DNA from: Tenebrio molitor
Lineage: Eukaryota > Arthropoda > Insecta > Coleoptera > Tenebrionidae
NCBI RefSeq assembly: GCF_963966145.1
Contig: NC_091048.1
Coordinates: 11,098,001 to 11,162,000 of the forward strand
Direction of reading: 5' to 3'
Length of the DNA: 64,000 nucleotides
Shown here: piece after piece, positions 9,333 through 19,420 of the stretch
Numbering within the stretch: position 1 is the stretch's first letter
How the letters are laid out: every line of letters starts with the position of its first letter
Notes under the pieces: model-generated
The model's input: only the letters and a program-made list of their open reading frames with translations
The model's database searches: none
Told to the model about the DNA's origin: nothing
Translations under genes and position numbers: made by a program

Positions 9333-12300
9333 CGCTGTCATGCTGAAACGACTCAAGCGACAAAAAAATCGGAATTGAAGTAAGTACACCATTGGAAAGA
9401 GGAGCTTGAGCCGAATCTATTCGTACCATTGGATGCAGCGATACCACGGGTTTTAACGGATTTTTTTGCATTTAAATTTGCCTAAGCGCCTTCGTTTTAT
9501 ATTCGACGATGATCGTTTTGTCACACTGCGGCTTAAGCGCCAGTTTTACCCGCCTTTTCACGAGAGTGAAAGTTGTGCGTTTGTTTCATTGTTTTCTGCA
9601 GAATAAACTGGTAAGTAATTATTATATTTGATAATTATGGTTACTTAAGACTAATTTAATACAATTTACAATTAAATATGTTTAAATACAACTGAATTAA
9701 ATAGTCAACATGATAATTTTTGTGTCATGTGGGGTTAAGTCGAAATGTTGTAGTCTGGTGTCAGTTTGACTTAAGTGACGTTTTCTGTACTAATTCTTAT
9801 GACAGAAATCCCCTAAAGTTTTGTAATTTTTTGTAATTATAGAAACGCTTTTTTCTGTAGTTTTGAGCAACAACATAACTGCATTTTATATGTGATTTTC
9901 TCTTATTATTTAAAATAATTTGTTTGAATATTAAATAGAAAAAAACATGTTTCCAAATATTCATGTTGCTTGGGACGCTTGCAATGAAAAAATATTGGAT
10001 TTTCAGAACAATGAAGACGGCCACGCATATTTCACGCACCGAGAAAATGTTGGCCATGGTTAACGAAAATAATAATTCTGACAGCTGCAATGTGGATGAT
10101 GATGATCCTTTAATACTGGAAGCAATGAATCAAGAAAAAAATCTTCTCTCGTTAATAAATGCGAAGGATAATAAATGTTCTACAGATAATAAAGTGCAGG
10201 AAAACGTGGAAATTGAGAAAAATCACATTCCAAGTACAAAAGGTCAAGAAATGCACAACAACGCGATCATCATCAGCTATGATGAAACTGTGACAGATAT
10301 TCAAAATCCTGCTGAAAATAATATGGAACGAGATGATGAGGATAGTGAAGAACATGTAAATGAAGATTTGGTAGAAGATAATAACGACATGACGTTTCAG
10401 AAAAGAAAAAGGGTCGAGAGCATCAGAGAAATTAATAAAAAAAGAAAAATTAAAGGAGAAGAGTATAAAAATTACAAAGGAGAAACGTTACCAAAGAAGA
10501 CTTTATTGCCAAACCCCTGTCAAAACAAAAAATGTCAGAATAACTGTCAAAGGTATTCTGAAGATGAACGAGAAAAGATTTTCAAAAATTATTGGTCACT
10601 AGGAAGTATGATCAGCAAAGAATCTTTTATTCTAAACTGCATCAAGGTGGTCAAAATACAAAGAAAAAGAAGTAACAGTAACAAGAGATGCCGCACTTTT
10701 GAATATTTTCTGCCCTTTGTAAATGAAGATGAAAATGGAGTTACTCAGAACCAAGTTTGTCAGCAGTTTTTACTAAATACACTTGATATTTCGCAAAGGA
10801 AACTTCTCACTGTAAGAGGCAGAATTAATCTGGACGAAGCTGATACACAGACACCCGTGTCGAAAAAAACAACCTATTCTGAAGCCCAGCTAAGAAATTT
10901 CGATATTTTTGTTCAAAGTTTGCCGGCAGTGCCTTCCCATTATTGCCGAAGTTCGACCTCAAGAAAATATCTTCCGTCAGAAATAAAAACTTTTGAAAAT
11001 TTGTATAGGATGTATGTGCGAAAGCAAGGACAGGTTCACATTAAAAGAGGCGTTTTCATGAAATTATTTAAAAAAAATTATAATATCGGTATCCATGTAC
11101 CACGTAAAGACAAATGTAAAAAGTGTGAATCACATAAAAACAAAGAAAATAAACAACCTGCTGATATTGAGATTTATAATAATCATATAAGCGAAAAAGA
11201 TTATGTAAAGAAAATATTTCTGGAAGATCAAGAGAATAGTAAGACTGACCAAAACAAAATTGTGGCCAGTTTCGATTTGCAAAAAGTGCTGACCACACCC
11301 CATGGCGACAGTTTTCTTCTTGGGTTCTCCAGAAAATACGCCGTGTATAATTTCACAGTATACGAAACTGGAACCCGAAATGGTTACTGTTACGTTTGGG
11401 AAGAGAGAAACGCCCAGAGAGGAGGGAACGAAATATGCACATGTTTATTTATGTATTTGCAAAATGTTGACCAACAGAAGAACCAAGTATGTCATCTTTC
11501 TTTGTATTGCGACAACTGCATGGGTCAAAATAAGAACAGGCAAATGCTGGCAATGATACAGCACTTTTTGTCTTTAAGTAAGAAAATTCGTACAGTATCT
11601 ATAACGTACTTAGTTCCTGGACACACATATATGCCAGTAGATTCAATGCACGCCGTGATTGAAAAAAGTATCCAGAAATGCGTGATCCAGGCACCGTCAG
11701 AGTGGCCGACAATTTTACGGAATGCGAGGCTAAAACCTTCGCCATACGTGGTAAAGGTTCTGCACTATTCCGACTTTTTAGACTGGAAAAGTTTTTCTAA
11801 AAAAATTAAAATAAAGGACGGACGGAAAGATGTTAAAACTACAACTATAAAAAAGTTATTTTTTGAGAAAGGAACAGATGATGTGAGATACAAAATAAAC
11901 TTCAACGAAGAGGAGTACTTGGTGGCAAATATAAAGCCCAATCAAACTGGCCAAATTAAAAAGGCCTATGTAGAAGAGCAAAAAATTAATCCAAAAAAAC
12001 TAGAAAATTTACTAGATCTGTGTCGAACAAATGTGATAAAACCGGAATATCATGCTGAATATTTCAGCCTCAGAAGCAATGCAAATGTACCTGACATATT
12101 AGACCAAAGCGATATCGAAGACGAAACCCAAGACTGATAGCAGTTGTAGTAGACTAGTTTGTTTGATTCTGTGATTCCTATATAAGTATTGTTATTGTTT
12201 CTTAAAAAAATATATTTATGCGTAATATTGTTTAGAAAATGTATTACAAATATACTATGTACCTTTTGTTCCATATATTATGCTCGATTTATTGGATAAA

Positions 12301-12728
12301 TAATAAAAAAAACCTTTAAAAATTTTGTATTTAAAAAAAAATAATTGTTGACTTAAGCAACCAAAAGAAATTTGAAGTTCTTTAGCTGGTTTGATGAAAA
12401 GACTTAACCACCTGACTTAAGCGACAGTTACAACTAAAATGTAAGAAAACAAATAGACTCGAGCGACATAAATATTAGACATAAGCAACACGTATGACAG
12501 GTTTGAACCACAAAAAAGACTTAAGCGACAACAAAACTATGTTTTACAGTTTTTTTCCAAACCCGTTATTGGAATAAGATGAAAAATGACAAATGCGTTG
12601 AGATTGAAAAGACAAATGTACTAGTTCGGTAATATAAACTCAATATATAAAAAAAATTGTGTTTGAGGTTTTTTGAGATTTTCTCAAAACTTTCCGATTG
12701 TCGCTCGAGTCGTTTCAGCATGACAGCA
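9333..12728 (+). mobile_element. 3.4-kb DNA transposon with an uninterrupted 724-codon ORF
   Basis: Inverted termini GCTGTCATGCTGAAACGACT (9334 onward) recur inverted at 12708-12727, and the pairing continues through C(A/G)AGCGACAA. A four-base TCGA target duplication lies at 9329-9332 and 12729-12732. The interrupted Gypsy frame is intact across it after deletion of the element and one TCGA. A GACTTAAGCGAC-like word is repeated in both subterminal regions. The single long ORF at 9963-12137 lacks internal stops, unlike every other large transposase in the window. The four-base duplication would fit the Sola superfamily, but I cannot confirm the class from sequence alone. Confidence 0.82.
9963..12137 (+). 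CDS. Transposase-like protein with Cys clusters and candidate acidic triad
   Basis: A 724-residue protein, the only large ORF of its element. Order of features: acidic/polar N-terminus (about 35-150); a basic patch (147-163) with KKRK-type nuclear-signal character; a Cys cluster CQNKKCQNNC (186-195); a middle domain; CKKC (385-388); then a catalytic-looking block with D438 in VASFDLQK, TVYETGTRNGYCYVW, D517 in LYCDNCMGQNKN, and GHTYMPVDSMHAVIEK (H554, D560, E567). This pattern recurs in uncharacterised insect transposon proteins. Assigning D438/D517/(D560 or E567) as the DDE/D triad is inference. The start is uncertain: ATGs at 10011, 10047 and 10056 are in frame, and a shorter ORF from the ATG at 9947 overlaps in another frame. 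Stop TGA at 12135. Confidence 0.8.
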   Translation: MLLGTLAMKKYWIFRTMKTATHISRTEKMLAMVNENNNSDSCNVDDDDPLILEAMNQEKNLLSLINAKDNKCSTDNKVQENVEIEKNHIPSTKGQEMHNNAIIISYDETVTDIQNPAENNMERDDEDSEEHVNEDLVEDNNDMTFQKRKRVESIREINKKRKIKGEEYKNYKGETLPKKTLLPNPCQNKKCQNNCQRYSEDEREKIFKNYWSLGSMISKESFILNCIKVVKIQRKRSNSNKRCRTFEYFLPFVNEDENGVTQNQVCQQFLLNTLDISQRKLLTVRGRINLDEADTQTPVSKKTTYSEAQLRNFDIFVQSLPAVPSHYCRSSTSRKYLPSEIKTFENLYRMYVRKQGQVHIKRGVFMKLFKKNYNIGIHVPRKDKCKKCESHKNKENKQPADIEIYNNHISEKDYVKKIFLEDQENSKTDQNKIVASFDLQKVLTTPHGDSFLLGFSRKYAVYNFTVYETGTRNGYCYVWEERNAQRGGNEICTCLFMYLQNVDQQKNQVCHLSLYCDNCMGQNKNRQMLAMIQHFLSLSKKIRTVSITYLVPGHTYMPVDSMHAVIEKSIQKCVIQAPSEWPTILRNARLKPSPYVVKVLHYSDFLDWKSFSKKIKIKDGRKDVKTTTIKKLFFEKGTDDVRYKINFNEEEYLVANIKPNQTGQIKKAYVEEQKINPKKLENLLDLCRTNVIKPEYHAEYFSLRSNANVPDILDQSDIEDETQD

Positions 12729-12732
12729 TCGA

Positions 12733-14010
12733 TATGTCGGTAGCGTAGACAAACATGTAAAATGTTCGACTCATAACCAGACTTGGGTAGTAAATTTAAA
12801 AATCAGTGGGAAAATTTTAACCGTTAAATTAGATACAGGTGCAATGGCAAATATCTTATCAATTAACAGTTTTCACAAACTTACTTTGCCAAATTCGATA
12901 ATTACTCCAACTAAAGTTATTTTAAAATCATACACGGGAAACACATTACCCATTTTAGGAAAATGCAATTTAAATTGCGAATATAACAACAGTAGTTAAA
13001 ATTGAGTTCCATGTTGTAAATGATAAAACTGAGTCGTTATTAGGACTCCAGTCTTGCATTGCCCTTAATATCCTTCAACGAAACGAAGCAGGTATTCAAG
13101 CAATAAAGCGGGTAGCAAATACCAGTAATTATAAAAGTCTAAAGTGGAACCAGAAATATAGTGTTTTTATGGACTCTGGTCGATAATTTCTTTTACAATT
13201 TTGGGGTCACTTTTATTACCAACTTGAAGAGAGTTATAAATCTTCTATGACAGATGTGTTTGAGCCGTCTGAAAATGGACCATCGGAGACAAAGGTAAGT
13301 AGAGCCCTGTCGCGCGACGAGTGCCAGAAGATTATTGCCCTGCCATAACTGACCCTCTCAAGTTAATGTACTCCATCCCTCATAAAAACACTATATTTCT
13401 GGTTCCACTATAGTCGACACATTTGGTATTGATCCCCCATATAAGATTAAATTAGATAACAATGCCGTACCCGTAATTACACCAATTCGAAAAGTACCAT
13501 TTGCATTAATTGACAAATTAAAACAAACTGTGTGATCTCTAGAAAATTTGCAAATAAATTAAAAAGTAGAGGGTCCAAGTGAATGGGTTAATCCTTTAGT
13601 TATAGTGAAGAAAAGTGATGATTCCTTAAGAATCTGTTTAGATCCGCTACACTTAAATAAAGCTATTAAAAGAGAACACAGCAAACTGTTAACTTTTGAA
13701 GACATAACAGTAAGCTAGGAGGCGCACAAATATTTACAAAATTAGACGCAAACCAAGCTTTTTATCAAATTAAATTAGATGAAGCTAGCAGTGACTTATG
13801 CACAGTAGGAACACCTTTTGGTAGATACAAATTTCTTAGACTACCATCTGGTATAAAGTGCGCCCCGGAAGTCTTTAACGAAAGATTTAGGCAAATATTG
13901 GATTTTGATAACGTAGCGGTTTATATCGATGACATTTTTATCTGGGGAAAAACACAAGCTGAGCATGACGCGACATTACTGAAAGTTCTCCAAACGGCCA
14001 AAGAACACAA
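12733..14010 (+). pseudogene. Gypsy protease and reverse transcriptase, broken
   Basis: Continuation of the Gypsy polyprotein after the 3.4-kb insert. The retropepsin motif LDTGAMANIL lies near 12828-12857, with LLGLQSC towards its end. After the 269-bp MITE come the reverse-transcriptase N-terminus (about 13413) and core: FTKLDANQAFYQI, TPFGRYKFLRLP and the polymerase box YIDD near 13923. Breaks: an extra base near 12990, a TGA near 13532, a TAA near 13560 and a TAG near 13718. It ends at about 14010 without RNase H. Confidence 0.78.
13142..13410. mobile_element. 269-bp TA-flanked MITE inside the Gypsy pol
   Basis: AGTGGAACCAGAAATATAGT at 13143-13162 recurs inverted at 13390-13409, and the pairing extends another 9 bases. 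TA lies at 13140-13141 and 13411-13412. Deleting the element and one TA leaves the Gypsy frame intact. There is no transposase, so it is a Tc1/mariner-type non-autonomous element. Confidence 0.82.
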
Positions 14011-14284
14011 TAGGTGCTTTCCATTCAAGTGATCGAGCTACTCCGAGCAGCTCAAACTGGTCCTGACAAGCATTTTGGTGTTCCATTCGTGTAATCTAAA
14101 CTACTCTAAACTGATCTCTAATTTACCTTCCCCCGTCCCCTCAAGGACCACATTTTTGGCGCGGAGTAACACGCTCTTTTGTGTAGGGGGTAAAATTTGC
14201 AGAGAATCAGAGATTTGTGTTTGTGGCATTTGAGGTGGATTTGTGAGCAACCGTTGTTGTTTTGAAAAACGTCAGATCAGAATA
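14011..14284 (+). other. 5' flank of the Myb/SANT gene
   Basis: Unique-looking DNA between the Gypsy remnant and the first exon. Two diverged copies of a TTCCATTC.(A/G)TGTAATC..CTACTC word about 66 bases apart (14018 and 14082) suggest an old tandem duplication. No TATA-type promoter could be called with confidence. Confidence 0.35.
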
Positions 14285-14441
14285 ATGCAAAACTGTTGTA
14301 CAAATATTACCAGTGGGTCTAAAGGGGGACCCACAATAATCCCAATGGAGGTCACTGACGTCATTGATAATTTTTATGTATTGAAATCATTGGGTAAGTT
14401 ATCACTATCTGTTATTTGTATTTAGTTGTTTATCTAACTGT

Positions 14442-14787
14442 TGTCACCGGGCACCGGTTGCGTCCCGGTTTGGTCAGGACAGCTTAGTCCCAACTTCCCT
14501 AAACAAATAGGCGGCGTCGGCCGAGAAACGTCACAAGTTGGTTTTTACATTAAAAAAAAAGCGTCGTGTCATTTCACTCCTCTCCCCAAAAAACGAGACT
14601 GCGGCTCTTTTCAGAGCCTGGCTCCGGTAAAAGTGAGCTGGGCTACGAGACGGTGATCTTCTTCGACGGAAGAACGCTTCGAGAGACGGGACGAATCGGC
14701 TCTTGTGGGAGTCGTTCCGACGAAGCAGAGGCATCGGTCAACAAAACGACACCGGTCCCGATCACACCTCGAGGGCCGGTGGTAACA
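14442..14787 (+). repeat. 5' LTR of the short retroelement
   Basis: 346 bp, TGTCAC...TAACA. It aligns throughout with the copy at 15907, differing at scattered bases and in a short A-rich block near 14550. The LTRs were identical at insertion, so these differences record age. Confidence 0.85.
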
Positions 14788-15906
14788 TAATGGAGCCCAT
14801 TTCTTCGACCGATGTCCACGTCCCGGATGACAGCAGGAGCCGTTCCCGTCGACCGAAGACCGAAGCCAAGAAGAAGACGTCGTGGGTCAGCCGCTGCCCA
14901 CAGTCCGTGCAGCCAGCTACCCATCGTGTCCAGCTCCACGTCGGAGCCAAGGCAGTCGCCCTGAGGGAGAGGAGGACCAGAACCAGCACGACAACCACGA
15001 CGACGACATCACCACCACACCAGCAGGAGCCAGGTAGTGTCCAACTCCGTCTCCGGTCGTCGTTCGTGCCCGACAGCCAGCCCAGACAGTTCATCTCGGA
15101 GCTGGTAAGTCGTCGGACCACCGTCGAGACGCCTGGCTCCCCTCAACCACTAGCCTGCACGTCGGAAGTGGATCCGTGAGGACGCCGCCGTTCCCAGCCG
15201 TCGGTCTCCCCGCTAGGACGTCACCCCGGGGCCGCTGAGTCCCCGAGCCACCACAGTCGCCACCGAGGGTCCCACGTCCACCTCAAGGAGCCAACGGTTG
15301 GAGCCCACAGCGCCCATGGACATCGACTCCGGCGTGCCAGATACAGGTGGGTGCCCAGTTTGGGCGCGGGTGCGTGGATCGCATCGTTTACCAAGTCCCG
15401 TCCGGGCAGTGCGACAGCCCCTCAACCAGAGCACAGGGACGACGACCGGGGGGGCCGATAACGAGCAACTCTGTCGCTGCGTTCCCCGTATCGTCGCTCA
15501 AACGCCAACGAGGAGGTTGTCCACCAGGCCAGCTCCGGTTTCCCGGGATCCAAAGGGACCCCCCACGAAGTCGGACCCCTGCAGCTCGCGACAGACCAAA
15601 CAAGACCGAGGACGACGCGCCGCGAAGCCCGAAGAACATCAGGAGTTGCCAAACGAGCTGGACGACAACATCGAGTCCGTGTTGTGTGTGTGTTTTGTTT
15701 CGTTGTTCGTGTTTAGTTTTAAGTTAGTTTTAGTTTCACATTGTTCTTTTAGTTTTAAGTTTTGTTCTTTAATTTTAGTTTTGCTAATTTTTTGGATTTG
15801 TGCTTGTTGTCTTTTTTGTTGTTTGGTTTTTTTAATAAAAAAAAAAAATGACGACTGAAACCGGCGTCGCCGATTAGGGAAGTTGGGCCTCCGGAAGGTG
15901 GAAGAG

Positions 15907-16249
15907 TGTCACCGGGCACCGGTTGCGTCCCGGTTTGGTCAGGACAGCTTAGTCCCTACTTCCCTAAACAAATAGGCGGCGTCGGCCGAAAAACGTCACA
16001 AGTTGGTTTTTACACGCAAAAAAGTGCGTGTCATTTCACTCCTCTCCCCAAAAAACGAGACTGCGGCTCTTTTCAGAGCCTGGCTCTGGTAAAAGTGAGC
16101 TGGGCTACGAAACGGCGATCTTCTTCGACGGAAGAACGCTTCGAGAGACGGGACGAATCGGCTCTTGTGGGAGTCGTTTCGACGAAACAGAGACATCGGT
16201 CAACAAAACGACACCGGTCCCGATCACACCTCGAGGGCCGGTGGTAACA
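15907..16249 (+). repeat. 3' LTR of the short retroelement
   Basis: 343 bp, same ends as the 5' LTR. It is preceded by a purine-rich primer tract and an AATAAAA run at 15832, and followed by the second copy of CTGT. Confidence 0.85.
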
Positions 16250-17432
16250 CTGTATATATTTTAATCCTTGAAGACCGAACCCAAGAATATAAAATGCAAG
16301 TAGGTTTACTGGACAAGATGGAAAATGGACTTTTAGTACCCATCCATGACAATATGTACATCCAATTAATCATTCATGAAGAAGAGGAGATAAGTGATAG
16401 GACTGAAGAAAATTATAATAGCAACCTCGATGCCAGCCATTATGATAATTGCCAGAGTAATAACAATAAAAAGAAGTTTTAAGAACAAACATAAATTCAT
16501 TATTCTTTTGTATTTTAGTGGAAGCACCTCCGCAAGAGGAAAACACCTTTGCAAATACATCTAGTGACGATAGGCATCACTGGACCTATGATCAAACACT
16601 GTGTCTTATAGATGCCATGGGATGTCATATGGATGAATTAAATCATCCAAAGAAGCGAAGATTTGTCTTTAATAATATTTCAAATGATTTATTAAGTAGC
16701 GGCTTCTCAATTAGTGGCTCAATATGTCAAAATAAATGGAAAAATTTACTTCGAAGCTATAAAGTGGCTAAAGATACGAAAAATAGAACTGGCCGTGGAC
16801 CATCTAGATTTCATTTTTTTGATAAAATGGACGATCTCTTAGGGGAGAAACCTAGTAATAAGTGCTCTCATTCCCTTGAATCGTCTAATTTGGACAACTT
16901 AGAAGACCAATTCCCTGTTGCATTAAATGAGCCATCTTCATCTACCTCCACTTCTACCAGTGAGCCTCCAATGGCAGCTCCCAGAAAACGTAGGCGTAAT
17001 AATGCAACAATGTCAAAAGACGATTTTTTTACAATGAAAAAGAACAACACAAGAGAAAACAGCAGATGCATAATGAGAATATTGAGATTGAGAAACAGAA
17101 GCTTGATATTGAAAGGGAGAAATTGCAATTACTTAAGCTAATGCTGGACAAGCTATAACAAAATGAAACACAAATTATGTGAAAATTTGTTTTTTTTTTA
17201 TAGTTATATACGTATACAGGTGTCCCAGAACTGGCTCCCCAGAGAAAAAAGGGAGACTCAGGGCGAATATATTAACGTGTATTTTGAAGAAAAAAAGTCC
17301 TATCTCAAATGATAACCGAGAAAAGACATTCTGAAGTTGACCAATCAGAGTTGAGCACCATTAAGGTGGAATAATCGCAATTTTGCGTTGCCTAGGTTTC
17401 CTTTTTATCCGTAAACCTCTATAATTCAGTCC

Positions 17433-18196
17433 ACGACCTTCTAAATAGTCGAGACGCAAACGCTCTCTCCGGCCTGTTCATTTGAGCAAAATACCATTAT
17501 GCACTTGTAAGCCGTTTGGCGCTAGTGAACGGGGGATTTGAGTTCGGAACCACGCGATTTGAAACTTGGCTTTCTGTCATTGTGTTGTCACTTTGTCGGA
17601 TAAAGGCATTTTAATCGAAATTTTCGGTTAGTTAAGCATATTAATTGCATAGATAATCGTTCCTAATATACATATTCTTAAATACAACGAAATTTATGGA
17701 GATGTGAGTATGAATTTAATTATTTCACGGAATTCAGTACTTGCTATAATACCCACAACATTGGAAGTAGATGAAGGAAAAGAATATGAAGATTTAAGCA
17801 GGCAAAGGAGTGTTTGCGGTGATAGAGAATGTTTCAGTCGGGATCGGTACATTAGCAGCACTATTGGAAAGGCTTGCTTACAACATTATGTTAGTGAAGA
17901 ATATTTTTCAAATACATTTTAAATTATTGCAAGTCCATTACTGATTAAAAGATTTTTGAAATCCCTACCTGGGCAAATATTTAAACTTTCTGAAGCCAAT
18001 TCATTAAATGTTTTTGTCTTTTTATAATCCTTACACGTCTCCAAATAGCATTTTACATGCCATCTTTTTGACATTTAACGTTTCGCGCCAATTTCGGCGC
18101 CGGCAAAGTAGCGCCAAACGGCGAACGCCGAAAACTGGCAAATGAACAGGCCGGAGAGAGTCAAGCGTCAAGCGTCTCGACTATTTAGAAGGTCGT
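17433..18196. mobile_element. MULE-type MITE with imperfect 9-bp target duplication
   Basis: ACGACCTTCTAAATAGTCGA at 17433 recurs inverted ending at 18196, with pairing resuming at CTCTCTCCGGCCTGTTCATT inside. The flanking words ATTCAGTCC (17424-17432) and ATTCTGTCC (18198-18206) match 8 of 9 bases with one extra G at the right border. A 9-base duplication is the MULE signature. No transposase is recognisable; a 72-codon ORF at 17704 lacks family features. Confidence 0.68.
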
Positions 18197-18308
18197 GATT
18201 CTGTCCATTAGATTTGGTCCACTACATTTATTAGAATGATTGTTTACGTCAGTTTGACATTTGTTATACAATTTCGCTGCGATATTTAATTCAAGTGTAT
18301 CATTTAAC

Positions 18309-19420
18309 ATGTATTCTTCCTCTGAGTACGTAGATATGATTCTTACTTTTGCACGATGTGGGAACAATGCACGTGAAGCAGTAAGGTTGTACCGTGAACA
18401 ATTTCCGCAAAGGCAAAGTCATCCGGATCATAAAACAATCCTGAATTTAATCGCTCGGAGTCGAGAAACGGGTCAGATGCAGCCAGTTCGAAGAAGAAGT
18501 TGGGGGTGCTCCAAGAAATGTAAGGACTGTCGAACACGAGGAAGCCGTATTGAATGTCTTTGAGGAACACGGCACCCGGAGTATTCGAACAGTTTCTCGT
18601 GAAATGGGTTTATCCAAGAGTTCGGTGATAATAGGAGGCATCCGTACCACTATACACGAGTACAACATCTTCTGCCAGAGGATTATCCAATTAGGCGAGA
18701 ATTTTGTCTATGGTTAATAAACCAAAACGATGCTGATCCACACTTCTTGTCACGGATACTGTTTTCTGATGAGTCGCTATTTTGCCAGGAAGGTTGTTCC
18801 AATTATCACAACCTTCATATCTGGGCAGAGGAAAATCCAAGAGAATTATTTCCCAAAGGTTTTCAACATAGGTTTTCTGTTAATTTGTGGACTGGGCTAT
18901 TGGGCGATCGTTTGGCAAGTATAAGTGTGGTGGATCCTTCCATTTGTTAAAATTCCGAATCTCCCGTTCTAGATTGGACCGTTTGAATTCCCCGCAAGAT
19001 TAACGGGGGCAAGATATGCTCAGTTCATTGGCACGGAGCTACCTGATTTACTTGAAATTGTACCTCTTGCTTATCGCATAAATGACTGGTTCCAACATGA
19101 TGGTGCTCCACCACATTTTAGCAGAAATGTTCGGGAATTTTTTGATAACCAATATCCACAGCGCTGGACCGGTCGAGGAGGACCGCATTATTGGCCTGCC
19201 AGGTCTCCAGATCTGAATCTGAATCATTTGAAATCTATCATTTATCAGCTGCCCATAAATTCCGAGGCTGATCTGAGAGTTCGAATTCAGAAGGCTTTTG
19301 TTTCAGTTACTGAAGAAATGATAACTAACGCTACTACAAGAAGTTTGTTACGTAGAGCACAATTGTGCATACAAATGAATGGTGGTCATTTCGAATCGCC
19401 ATTTTTATTGTTTTATTTCG
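18309..19420 (+). pseudogene. Mariner-family transposase with DUF4817-like N-terminus, broken
   Basis: The N-terminal HTH-like domain starts MYSSSEYVDMILTFARCG and reaches LNLIARSRETG. The catalytic block gives ILFSDESLFCQ (first Asp), WFQHDGAPPHFS (second Asp) and WPARSPDLN (C-terminal box; the third acidic residue is at or near this D). The C-terminus ends CIQMNGGHFE, typical of this insect clade. Frameshifts near 18495, 18640 and 18735, and a shift near 18950, split it into four frames. A TAA TAA pair is seen at about 18716. Confidence 0.8.

Larger units (their letters stand above)
8202..14010 (+). mobile_element. Gypsy-type LTR retrotransposon, decayed, 5' part only
   Basis: An LTR-like segment (8202-8409) is followed by a primer-site-like TGGCGCTGCGAC at 8421, gag, a DTG protease and a YIDD reverse transcriptase, all on +. 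RNase H, integrase and the 3' LTR are missing: similarity ends near 14010, where unrelated DNA starts. Two insertions, 9333-12728 and 13142-13410, interrupt it. Removing each with one target duplication leaves the reading frame continuous, so both landed while, or before, the frame was still recognisable. Stops and frameshifts make the copy dead. Confidence 0.8.
14442..16249 (+). mobile_element. Short non-autonomous LTR retroelement in the Myb/SANT exon
   Basis: Two direct repeats (14442-14787 and 15907-16249) start TGTCACCGGG and end GGTGGTAACA. They are flanked by a 4-bp CTGT duplication at 14438-14441 and 16250-16253. A polypurine stretch, GGAAGGTGGAAGAG, abuts the second LTR. The 1.1-kb interior has only Pro/Arg/Thr-rich ORFs without gag, protease, RT or integrase motifs, so mobility must have come from another element. 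The Gypsy-like 4-bp duplication is compatible with Gypsy machinery. Confidence 0.85.
14285..17158 (+). pseudogene. Myb/SANT-like (trihelix) DNA-binding protein gene, interrupted by an LTR element
   Basis: Candidate host or domesticated regulator. Exon 1 runs from ATG 14285 (MQNCCTNITSGSKGG) to 14393, followed by GTAAGT. Exon 2 starts after an AG near 14424 and is broken by the retroelement at 14442-16249; deletion of that insert with one CTGT gives one continuous frame that matches the intron phase. An intron from about 16455 to 16519 precedes exon 3, which encodes the trihelix/Myb_DNA-bind_4 domain (WTYDQTLCLIDAM ... ICQNKWKNLLRSYK ... GPSRFHFFDKMDDLL), a Ser/Thr linker, and a charged coiled coil (IEIEKQKLDIEREKLQLLK) ending at TAA 17158. 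A T-run near 17030 puts the coiled coil in another frame. A truncated relative lies at 4972-5340. Confidence 0.65.

Noticed and set aside
14703..15858. Pro/Arg/Thr-rich ORFs inside the short LTR element
   Set aside because: They lie on overlapping frames of both strands with low complexity. No gag, RT or integrase motif, so they were not annotated as genes.
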